Shown piece by piece: positions 1 through 7,849 of a stretch of 44,734 nt of DNA. The notes under the pieces were generated by a model. That model had not been told where the DNA came from. It saw only the letters and a list, made by a program, of their open reading frames with translations, and made no database searches. The first letter of the stretch is position 1, and the number at the start of each line of letters is the position of its first letter. Origin of the DNA: an uncultured Bacteroidales bacterium (GTDB taxonomy: Bacteria > Bacteroidota > Bacteroidia > Bacteroidales > UBA4417); contig CAJAXK010000443.1 of NCBI GenBank assembly GCA_903946925.1, positions 1-44,734 on the forward strand, read 5' to 3'. Both the position numbers and the translations under genes were made by a program.

Positions 1-1366
1 AAGCTGAGGCAGGAATAGTATGCGTTGGCGAAGCAGCCGCCATTATATAAGTGATAAGGGTTTCGTTGTATCCCTGAAGTTGGAAATTCATGTCCCAACC
101 ATAATTTGGCGACCAGTGCCAATAAAGCACATTTTGCCCGCCCCGTGTGTACCAATCCCATTCAATGCCGTTGTACAATTCTGTTATTCTGTCAATTACA
201 AGTTTTTCCTCAGCCGAGGATGGGTTTAGGTATTGCCTCATAGTGATAAGCCCTTGAGCCATAAAGGCTGTTTCAACCAAATCGCCGCCATTATCTTTTG
301 TGCCAAAAGGGATTACTTTTCCTGTATTGCCATCAATCCAATGCGACCAGGCACCATGAAACCGGTCGGCAGTTTCAAGAAAAGTGAGGATTTTGGTTAA
401 ATGTGCGATTCCTTCGGCACGGGTAATGAAGCCTCGTTCCATTCCAACCATCAGGGCTATTACCCCAAATCCGGAACCACCGGTTGTTACGGTATTTCCT
501 GAACCATTACGTTCCCTTGCCATACCACTTTTAGGATGGGCATAATCGTAGAAAAACTTAAATGTCTGTTTTTGGACCAGGGTTAATAATTCATCATCAG
601 AAATTAATGGGAATTTGAGGGTGGAATCGAGGACTGTGAAAAATGAGTTGGTAAAACCATCAAAACTATTGCCATTCGCACCTTTCAAATTGGGTGAAAC
701 AGAAAATGTGTAAGTTGTATAACCCTTAAAATTATCCGAAAAATTCACTTCCACAGATTTGTTCCCATTGGAAGTTGTTATTCCCATTGGGGAACCACCC
801 GTAATATAAAATTGGGATTCAAGTTGCTCGGTGTTGATTGGGTCCGAAAATTCGATATTGATTTTTGTTCCTGAAAGTTTAATGTTTTTCCCTTTTGCAG
901 GAGGCATAAAGTTTTGACTGTTGATTGTAATCGAATTGATGGTTAACATTCCAACGGCAGTGGTAAAAGAAAACTGCAAGCCGGGGAAAGTTTCCCCGTT
1001 TTTGCCGCGCAGGGACGACTGTAAATCAAATATGTAAGCGGTAACTTCTTCAAGTTCTTGTTCAGGTTTTAAAACTACCGTTTTATGGTCGTTGGTAAAC
1101 GAAATTCCGTATTTTATTTCGGTGGTGTTATTTTTGATTTTAATAAAGTTTAAAGCTGATATACTGTCAATTGCTGCTGAAAAATTGATAATTAAATCCT
1201 TATCGAAAGGAACATCCGAGGTGCTGCCGGGATAATTAAGCAGCGTTGTGCCAATGTAACACGACGACAGTTGCATGGAACCGGGGTTGCTGTTGTTTTC
1301 TTTATTGCACGACAACAAAATTAAGGTTGTGGCAACTACTAATGTTATGGCAATCGAATGTTTCAT
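1..1366 (-). CDS. GH144-like glycoamylase-domain lipoprotein (partial)
   Basis: The reading frame is open from an ATG at 1366 to the left edge, so the C-terminus is missing (455 codons visible). The N-terminus is a lipoprotein signal (MKHSIAI..., lipobox LLSC, Cys20), pointing to an outer-membrane or periplasmic lipoprotein. Residues about 30-215 look like two Ig-like (Big_5) modules. From about residue 225 the protein matches the PF10091/GH144 'glycoamylase-like' fold, with FKFFYDYAHP, GMARER, a Gly-rich TTGGSGFG segment, WSHWIDG, NGGDLVETAF and NYGWDMNFQLQGYNE. Characterised GH144 members are endo-beta-1,2-glucanases, but the family is broad, so the substrate here is inferred only. It is the last visible gene of the SusC/SusD operon, separated from the LamG gene by a terminator-like hairpin. 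Family call is confident; substrate is not. Confidence 0.85.
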   Translation of the reverse strand, partial: MKHSIAITLVVATTLILLSCNKENNSNPGSMQLSSCYIGTTLLNYPGSTSDVPFDKDLIINFSAAIDSISALNFIKIKNNTTEIKYGISFTNDHKTVVLKPEQELEEVTAYIFDLQSSLRGKNGETFPGLQFSFTTAVGMLTINSITINSQNFMPPAKGKNIKLSGTKINIEFSDPINTEQLESQFYITGGSPMGITTSNGNKSVEVNFSDNFKGYTTYTFSVSPNLKGANGNSFDGFTNSFFTVLDSTLKFPLISDDELLTLVQKQTFKFFYDYAHPKSGMARERNGSGNTVTTGGSGFGVIALMVGMERGFITRAEGIAHLTKILTFLETADRFHGAWSHWIDGNTGKVIPFGTKDNGGDLVETAFMAQGLITMRQYLNPSSAEEKLVIDRITELYNGIEWDWYTRGGQNVLYWHWSPNYGWDMNFQLQGYNETLITYIMAAASPTHTIPASA

Positions 1367-1392
1367 AAGTCGAATAAAAAAGTGAAAAAAAA

Positions 1393-1421
1393 GGAGGGAT
1401 CCGGAAATCCCATCACCCTCC
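1393..1421 (-). terminator. Intrinsic terminator or attenuator inside the PUL operon
   Basis: On the minus strand GGAGGG (1421-1416) can pair with CCCTCC (1398-1393), with an inner GGGAT/ATCCC stem, followed by eight T residues. It lies 22 nt after the LamG gene stop and 27 nt before the glycosidase start. It would therefore end or attenuate transcription before the glycosidase. Confidence 0.8.
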
Positions 1422-1442
1422 TCTAACATCAAACCAACCTGA

Positions 1443-2684
1443 TTAAAGTTTTTCTGATTTATACATTAAGTCAACCTCAGCAGCAGTAATGCATGTATTG
1501 AAAATGCGTACATCGTCGAGCTGTCCTTTGAAGTGGTTTGCACCAGGTATTCCATAACCGCCCCAAGGCTCGGTATCCCACATGGTGCCGGCCCTTGATT
1601 GGATAAATCCGAAAGCAAGTTCGTTAACCACATCGGGAGCTTTTCCGCCATATTTCATTCCGTTAACTTTTACCCATTTGTCAGTAGCTGGCCAAAGGTT
1701 ATAATCCTGTGCTTTTACTGCTTCACCGTTCATGTATATGGTAGCAACGCGTGTTGAACTGCTAAAAGTACAAACTACATGTGCCCATTTGTCTTTCAAT
1801 AAGCTTGGGATGCCTCCTGAACCGGTCATGTCTTTGTTTAAAGTCCAGCCTTGCCATCCGCCATTGTCTTTGTTTTTACCATCACCATTCCACCAGTTGT
1901 CGGTAAATATGGCTGTATCGCCACCACCTTGGTACGAATATGCACCTGCAAGTTTGCAGTTTGTGAAATCACCTGCAATTTCGAATTGGAAACCGTAGAA
2001 AGCACCAAGACCCATTACAAAATGTCCTTTATCCTGTGTTTCGGCTTTTACCCAGAAACTCAAAGTAAAATCAGGGTTCATTAGTTTATCTCCATTAGGG
2101 ATTTCGATAATACTGGTAGTTCCATTAAATGTGGCGGCTTTACCGGCAGCAGTGCTGTGGGATGCGTTGTAGTTAACGGATAATGATGTACCATTGAATG
2201 TTCCAATCTGATCTTTGGCATCGCCTTCAAAATTCCAATATGCTATCAATCCTGATGGTGCAAATTTACCAATAGTGGTAAAGTTCCTTTCCAGGGCAGT
2301 AAGAAGTTCACCTTCAGTTGATTTGATGGTTCCAGCAAAATTCAGTTTGAAAAGAGCGCCTGAAGCAAGTGCTTCGATAGGTACAATGGTGATTTTGTTT
2401 CCGGCAACGGTAACTGTAGTTGCTACTGTAGCCTTGTCATAATCCCTGGTAAGTGTAATGCTTGTGGTAGTGGCAGTAGTGGCATCAACGTCGGTTGAGA
2501 ATGAAGCTACTATTGTTGGGTTAGTAGGCACTGTGGTTGGGGCAACTGCGCCATTCATGTCAATATCCCCGGCAACAAGGGTTTGCAGTGTTAAAGCCGT
2601 GGGATCATCCTTACAACTGTTCATTCCTGCCAGGAATACAATTGCCAAAATAAGGGAACTCAGGTAAGCAAATTTGTTTTTCAT
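1443..2684 (-). CDS. Big_5 + LamG-domain surface lipoprotein
   Basis: 413 residues when started at ATG 2684, which begins a clean lipoprotein signal (MKNKFAYLSS..., lipobox ending in Cys24). A start 9 codons upstream at 2711 is possible but adds nothing signal-like. Residues about 35-130 resemble a bacterial Ig-like Big_5 domain. Residues about 140-405 form a LamG/concanavalin-A-like lectin fold with YWNFEGDAKD, FTLSFWVKAE, WAHVVCTF and GQLDDVRIFN. It is encoded just after SusD, in the place usually held by a SusE/SusF-type or other surface glycan-binding protein, so a glycan-capture role is inferred. No catalytic residues are evident. An enzyme of the GH16-like fold is an alternative, but the ExDxxE motif is absent. 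Confidence 0.8.
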   Translation of the reverse strand: MKNKFAYLSSLILAIVFLAGMNSCKDDPTALTLQTLVAGDIDMNGAVAPTTVPTNPTIVASFSTDVDATTATTTSITLTRDYDKATVATTVTVAGNKITIVPIEALASGALFKLNFAGTIKSTEGELLTALERNFTTIGKFAPSGLIAYWNFEGDAKDQIGTFNGTSLSVNYNASHSTAAGKAATFNGTTSIIEIPNGDKLMNPDFTLSFWVKAETQDKGHFVMGLGAFYGFQFEIAGDFTNCKLAGAYSYQGGGDTAIFTDNWWNGDGKNKDNGGWQGWTLNKDMTGSGGIPSLLKDKWAHVVCTFSSSTRVATIYMNGEAVKAQDYNLWPATDKWVKVNGMKYGGKAPDVVNELAFGFIQSRAGTMWDTEPWGGYGIPGANHFKGQLDDVRIFNTCITAAEVDLMYKSEKL

Positions 2685-2747
2685 AAATTGTGTTGATTTA
2701 AGGTTTAACATTAATTAATTATTGATTGGATTTAAGATTTATTTTTT

Positions 2748-4241
2748 CTACCATTTAGGGTTTTGAACCAGCGAACCTTGCGATATGTCAATTTCGGTCT
2801 GAGGGATTGGGAGTAATTCGTTTTTACCGTTCACAAATCCTAAAGGACCCAGCACTTCAACAGCTTTTCCAGTACGGACCAAATCCCAAAAACGGTTGCC
2901 TTCCAAAGCTAGTTCGATTCGGCGCTCGAAAAGTATTTTGTCGCGCAAAGCGTTTTTATCGGTGGTTGTAATATTTGGCAATATGGTTGTGTTTCCTTCG
3001 CGGGCACGTTCCCTAACCTTGTTAAGGTATATCAGCGCATCGGTTGGTTTATTGTTTTCGTTCAGGGCTTCGGCAGCCATAAGCAAAACATCGGCATAAC
3101 GCAGGATGCGGCGGTTATGGTTAAATTGTGATGGAACATCGTTGCCAGGCGTCCACACCTTGCGGTTGTAACACTCTGTTTCCAAAATGGTACCATTTGC
3201 ATCAGTAGTAACATCGGGGGTAATGCCATCACCTGCAATTACAATGCCATCCAGAACATCGCCCAGATCAATAATGGTACCTTTCATACGTGGGTCGCCT
3301 GCTTCGAACGAACCGCGAAGGTTGGGTGTCGGGCGGTTAAATCCCCAGCCCCTGTTAGGGTTTCCCCTAACGCCTTGAACGTTTGCGAATTGGTTCCCTG
3401 CTTCAGCTTCCACGCCTAAAGCACCAATTTCAAAAACGGATTCAATCCCGTGCTCGCCATTTACCCCGTTTGCATCGGTGAAAACAGGCTCCAAACCGTA
3501 GATGCCTGAATTTATCACTTCCATGGCATATTTTTCGGCATTGGCAAAATCGCCTTTGAACAAATAAACTTTTGCCAATAAGGCTTTTGCAGCCCCTTTG
3601 GTTGCCCTTCCAAGCTCTTCTGTTGGCACATCGCTTTTTTCGGTTAGTCCAGCTATTGCATCCACCAGGTCTTTTTCAATTTGAGCATAAATTTCATCTT
3701 TCGACGAGCGCTCAAGCTTTGTTGGTGGGTTAAGAGCCGTTACCAGCGGAACCCCTCCCCAAGCCCTAACGAGATCGAAGTAATACAGTCCTCGCAGGAA
3801 TTTTGCTTCGGCAATATAGCGGGTTTGTAAAGCGGCATCCATATCAATGCCCGGTATTTTTTCAATAACCACATTAGTCCTTTTAATCCCTTCGTAAAGC
3901 GTTGCCCACCACGAGCTTAATTCATTCCCAGTTGTAGTGAACCCGAAATTGTCGTAAGGCCCAATTGTGGAAGCCTGATCGTTAGGATTGCTCCCTTTCC
4001 GCGCATCGTCGGTCATAATATCGAGTATCGGGAAGGTTCCTGAATGATACCCAACGTTACGCAAAGTTGCATAAGCTGCATTGGTTGCCAATAAAGCGTC
4101 AGAGGCTGTGGTTGGGAATGTAGCCTGGGTTAGGGCGCCTTGAGGCTGCTTATCGAGAAATGACTCGCATCCCGAAAAGGTGATTGCAGCAAAAATTACA
4201 AGGGCAGAAGTATATATTTTTATATTGTTTTTCATAACCAT
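2748..4241 (-). CDS. SusD/RagB-family nutrient-binding lipoprotein
   Basis: 497 residues. The lipoprotein signal ends in FSGCESFLDKQPQG, and the C-E-x-F-L-D start of the mature protein is typical of SusD. TPR-like helical motifs follow (FLRGLYYFDLVRAWGGVPLV; AKALLAKVYLFKGDFANAEKYA), then the C-terminal signature of RRILRYADVLLMAAEALNE, LNKVRERA and FERRIELALEGNRFWDLVRTG. SusD proteins cap the SusC barrel and capture oligosaccharide at the cell surface. The ATG at 4241 overlaps the SusC stop (TAATG), suggesting translational coupling; a second ATG two codons later (4235) is equally good. Family is certain; ligand is not known from the sequence, though the downstream GH144-like gene suggests a glucan. 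Confidence 0.95.
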   Translation of the reverse strand: MVMKNNIKIYTSALVIFAAITFSGCESFLDKQPQGALTQATFPTTASDALLATNAAYATLRNVGYHSGTFPILDIMTDDARKGSNPNDQASTIGPYDNFGFTTTGNELSSWWATLYEGIKRTNVVIEKIPGIDMDAALQTRYIAEAKFLRGLYYFDLVRAWGGVPLVTALNPPTKLERSSKDEIYAQIEKDLVDAIAGLTEKSDVPTEELGRATKGAAKALLAKVYLFKGDFANAEKYAMEVINSGIYGLEPVFTDANGVNGEHGIESVFEIGALGVEAEAGNQFANVQGVRGNPNRGWGFNRPTPNLRGSFEAGDPRMKGTIIDLGDVLDGIVIAGDGITPDVTTDANGTILETECYNRKVWTPGNDVPSQFNHNRRILRYADVLLMAAEALNENNKPTDALIYLNKVRERAREGNTTILPNITTTDKNALRDKILFERRIELALEGNRFWDLVRTGKAVEVLGPLGFVNGKNELLPIPQTEIDISQGSLVQNPKW

Positions 4242-7200
4242 TAGAATGTTAAGTTTATACCAAATGAATAAACTGCGGTAATAGGATAAATGCCTGTATC
4301 AATACCGTTGGATAGCACATTATCGCTACCGATTTCGGGGGTATAACCTGTAAATTTGGTCAAAGTATAAAGGTTGTTCCCTTTTGCATATAGCCTGCAT
4401 TGCTGAACGTGCATTTTTTTGCTCATGGCTTCGGACAATGTGTAACCAACCACTAAACTTCGCAGCCTTAGAAACGAACCGTCCTGGATGAACTTATCGG
4501 AAGGTATATAGTTGTAGCCACCGAAAGTTGCCCTTGGCTCAACATTGCTTGTTCCTGGCCCGGTCCAGCGATCCATAACATGCTGTTCAAAATTATAAGC
4601 ATCAGGACGTATGGCTTCTTTTCCATTGAAAATTTTGTTTCCTGCCTGACCTTGTAAACTGAACGAAAAGTCGAAATTATGGTAAGTGAGTTCAACATTT
4701 AAGCCAAAAATCACTTTTGGAATCGGTGACCCGATTTCTGTGCGGTCGCTTCCATTAATAATACTATCACCGTTTACATCTACACGGCGGAGATCACCAA
4801 CTTTGGCATCGCTGGTATGAGGATATGCATCAAGTTCGTCTTGCGATTGGAAAATGCCATCTGTTTTGTAGCCCCAAAACGAACCAATGGGTAACCCTTC
4901 GCGGCTTTGGGTAACGTTTCCATAAAAATTGTCGCCACCAAAAAGCAATGAATCTATTCCACTGTTACCGCCGATACTTTTCACTTCGTTTTTAATTGTC
5001 GAAGCAAGTATGCCAACACTATAGCCCAATTCGCCAATTTTGTCGCGCCAGTTGATGTTCGCCTCCAAACCGCTGTTCAACACCTGGCCTGCATTGTAGG
5101 TTATTTTTTGTCCTTGGCCGTTGCCGAGAAAACCTGGTGTGGAAAGATCGACAAGGATATCATCTGTAAAACGGTGATAATAATCAAATTCGCCGGTAAG
5201 CCTATCGTTAAGCATACCAATTTCCAAGCCTATATCTGTTTGAGTAGTTGTTTCCCAAACCAGGTCAGGGTTGCCGCTTTTTGCGTAAGATACACCCGGA
5301 TATTTAATATCGCCCTGTCCGAAAACAGCCATAAGGTTTTGGGTAAGCGAAAACCTATTGGAATAGGCTATTTTCTCATTCCCGATTTTTCCCCAGCTTG
5401 CCCTGACTTTAAGTTTGTTGACCTTGGTAAAATCCTTCATAAATGCCTCTTTCGATATATTCCAACCTGCGGCTAACGAAGGGAAATTGCTGTATCGGTT
5501 TTCCAAGGCAAATTTTGATGAACCATCGCGGCGGAAAGTTGCAGTAAGTATATATTTTTCACTAAATGTGTAGTTCGCCCTGAAAAGGTACGAAAGCATG
5601 GAGTAGTTGAGGTATGGATCAACCCCATTGCTAAAATTGCCATTGATATCACTACCAAAAAGGTTGTTGTATTGCAGGTACCAGAAATCTTCCCCATCCC
5701 TAATAATATTTTCGCCCGAGGCGTTCATGTATTCGGAAGATGTATTCTGCATGGTATATCCAGCCACTGCATTGATTGAATGTTTACCTATGGTTTTGGT
5801 ATAGTTAAGTGTGTTTTCCCACAACCAAGTCAAATTTTCGGAAGTCCCTTTCGAAAGGCTGCTTTTTGTATGCTCCTGCATCGATTTGGATCCATCATAA
5901 TACAACACGGCATAAACAGGCGAAAAGCTTTCGTTTTTGTTGTACCCTGCATCAATCCCAAAACTGCTTTTTGCCGTAAACCCATCAAGGAAAGTAGCCT
6001 CCAGAAACAAGTTTCCGACAGCACGCAAGCCTTTGTTAAAACTATTGTTGTACTCGATACTGGCTAATGGGTTCCCAACTCCTGGCACGCCTGCAAAACT
6101 TCCATCGGCCCTGTATGGTTCCAGGGTTGGCCATGCTCGGTAAACCTGAAAAGTAACGCCTGGTTCGTTTTGCTGCTTGTAAGGGGCTAATGTAATGTTG
6201 TTGCCAAACTTGAGGTGGTTGGTAAGGTTATAAGTGTTGTTAAATTTCAAGGTAATACGCTCATATCCCGATTTATCAACAATCCCTTTTTGGTTAAAGT
6301 AACCAATGCCTATATAATATTGCGTTTTTTTGGTGGATCCCCAGGCCGAAAGCTGATGGCTGTTGATGGGTGCCGGGTTGAAAACTAAGTCCTGCCAATC
6401 GGTATTGGGAACAGCATCCACGTTATTGTAACTTGGGTCGCCAGGGATTTCGTTGGCAATGGTTGCAAAGTCCCTTCCATTTAAAAGGTCAATTTTCTTT
6501 GACAGGTTTTGTATGCTGTATTCGCCCGAATAGCTGAAATTTGTTTTTTCCTCGCCAATTGTTCCACTTTTGGTGGTAATAAGTATAACCCCGTTTGCCC
6601 CTCTGGAACCATACATGGCGGTGGCGGAAGCATCTTTCAAAATTTCCATCGAAGCAATATCAGCGGTGTTGAGGAACGAAATATTATCGAGGATTACACC
6701 ATCAACCACATAAATAGGGGAGGAGTTGTTAAAAGTGCCCACACCACGTATCCTCACCGATGGCGTTGCACCCGGCGCTCCCGAAGTACTTGTAACCTGA
6801 ACACCGGCAACCTTTCCTTGCAAACTCTGTTCAGGGCTGAGTGAGGTTACTTTGGTTAGCTCTTTGGCTTTTACCGAACCAACTGCACCTGTTAAATCGC
6901 TTTTGCGCACAGTACCATAGCCGATAACTACAAGTTCCGAAAGCATGATTTTACTTGATGTAAGGAAAATAGAATAATTGTTTTGGCTGCCAATGCTAAC
7001 TTCTTTGGGTTCGTAACCAACAAAGGTAATTGCCAACAAAACATCGTTTGGGCCTACTTCCAATGTAAATTTTCCATTTATATCGGTTGATGCACCCTTG
7101 GTTGTACCTTTAATTACCACTGTGGCCCCGGGCAGGGTTTCCTTGGTCAATTCGTCCGAAACTGTGCCGGAAATGCTCCGCACCTGGCCAAATACTGTTG

Positions 7201-7288
7201 TTTTCAGCAGCAGCAAAGCCAAAATCAAGAGCAAACTTTTCGCCCGGTAAATAATCTTTGGAGGGAGTACTGGTTTTTTCATATACAT
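4241..7288 (-). CDS. SusC/RagA-family TonB-linked outer-membrane transporter
   Basis: 1015 residues, normal for SusC. After a signal peptide there is a carboxypeptidase-D-regulatory-like domain (about 37-110, GTVSDELTKETLPGATV...). A TonB-box-like segment (LSELVVIGYGT) and the plug domain follow, with VRIRGVGTFNNSSPIYVVDG and MEILKDASATAMYGSRGANG. The remaining ~750 residues are a beta-barrel ending in an aromatic-rich strand (YSFGINLTF). It imports oligosaccharide captured by the SusD partner, powered by TonB. ATG 7288 and ATG 7282 are both usable starts. It is the first gene of the SusC-SusD-LamG-glycosidase series and lies about 560 bp from the sensor-regulator gene on the same strand. Confidence 0.96.
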   Translation of the reverse strand: MYMKKPVLPPKIIYRAKSLLLILALLLLKTTVFGQVRSISGTVSDELTKETLPGATVVIKGTTKGASTDINGKFTLEVGPNDVLLAITFVGYEPKEVSIGSQNNYSIFLTSSKIMLSELVVIGYGTVRKSDLTGAVGSVKAKELTKVTSLSPEQSLQGKVAGVQVTSTSGAPGATPSVRIRGVGTFNNSSPIYVVDGVILDNISFLNTADIASMEILKDASATAMYGSRGANGVILITTKSGTIGEEKTNFSYSGEYSIQNLSKKIDLLNGRDFATIANEIPGDPSYNNVDAVPNTDWQDLVFNPAPINSHQLSAWGSTKKTQYYIGIGYFNQKGIVDKSGYERITLKFNNTYNLTNHLKFGNNITLAPYKQQNEPGVTFQVYRAWPTLEPYRADGSFAGVPGVGNPLASIEYNNSFNKGLRAVGNLFLEATFLDGFTAKSSFGIDAGYNKNESFSPVYAVLYYDGSKSMQEHTKSSLSKGTSENLTWLWENTLNYTKTIGKHSINAVAGYTMQNTSSEYMNASGENIIRDGEDFWYLQYNNLFGSDINGNFSNGVDPYLNYSMLSYLFRANYTFSEKYILTATFRRDGSSKFALENRYSNFPSLAAGWNISKEAFMKDFTKVNKLKVRASWGKIGNEKIAYSNRFSLTQNLMAVFGQGDIKYPGVSYAKSGNPDLVWETTTQTDIGLEIGMLNDRLTGEFDYYHRFTDDILVDLSTPGFLGNGQGQKITYNAGQVLNSGLEANINWRDKIGELGYSVGILASTIKNEVKSIGGNSGIDSLLFGGDNFYGNVTQSREGLPIGSFWGYKTDGIFQSQDELDAYPHTSDAKVGDLRRVDVNGDSIINGSDRTEIGSPIPKVIFGLNVELTYHNFDFSFSLQGQAGNKIFNGKEAIRPDAYNFEQHVMDRWTGPGTSNVEPRATFGGYNYIPSDKFIQDGSFLRLRSLVVGYTLSEAMSKKMHVQQCRLYAKGNNLYTLTKFTGYTPEIGSDNVLSNGIDTGIYPITAVYSFGINLTF

Positions 7289-7849
7289 ATGGGTTAGTTT
7301 GAATTGGTTGAGGTTGCCGCTTTGCTGTATTCCGTAACTTTACTTATTGGATATTTCCGCAATCGTTTGTTACGGGATTAAAAGTACAAATAAAAAAGTT
7401 ATTTTTTGAAAATGATTGCTTTTTGCCTTCATCATGATTACTACATGGCATCGGAGAAAGAAAACCATAGCTCTACAACAGTACATCAAAATTAAATTAT
7501 AGGATATTAAACTATTATAAATCAGTTAAATATATAAACATCAATGTTAGAAATATATTTTGCATAATTTCATTTTGATGAAGTGGCTTTGAATACAAAT
7601 CCCCTTATTTTATGACAGATTTAAGGTTAGATTGTGAAGTTTTTAACTATTTATTCAAAGTGTGCTTAATATTGTAGTTTGCGGTTTCAAGGTGATACGC
7701 TTAATTTAAGGTTTTGGTATGCAATTTACTGGATTTTTCCGATTATCAATGTGTTTTTAGCCGCTGCAAGCTGCATGAAAGAAATGTACTTGCATTTTTG
7801 ACCGCTGCAAGCTGCACAAGAGGAAAAGACCAAAAGGGATACCAGCAAC
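7289..7849 (-). promoter_or_regulatory. Non-coding leader and upstream region of the PUL operon
   Basis: No gene is seen in these 560 bp. On the minus strand TACTTTTA (7386-7379) differs by one base from the Bacteroidota -7 consensus TAnnTTTG and would give a ~80-nt leader for SusC. The region also holds two copies of CCGCTGCAAGCTGCA (7761-7775 and 7802-7816). Promoter assignment is tentative. Confidence 0.35.
7761..7816. repeat. Pair of 15-bp direct repeats after the regulator gene
   Basis: CCGCTGCAAGCTGCA occurs at 7761-7775 and 7802-7816, 41 bp apart and about 35 bp beyond the regulator stop. The flanks are also similar (tttttagc / tttttgac before each copy). They could be operator half-sites or a local duplication. 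Confidence 0.6.
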
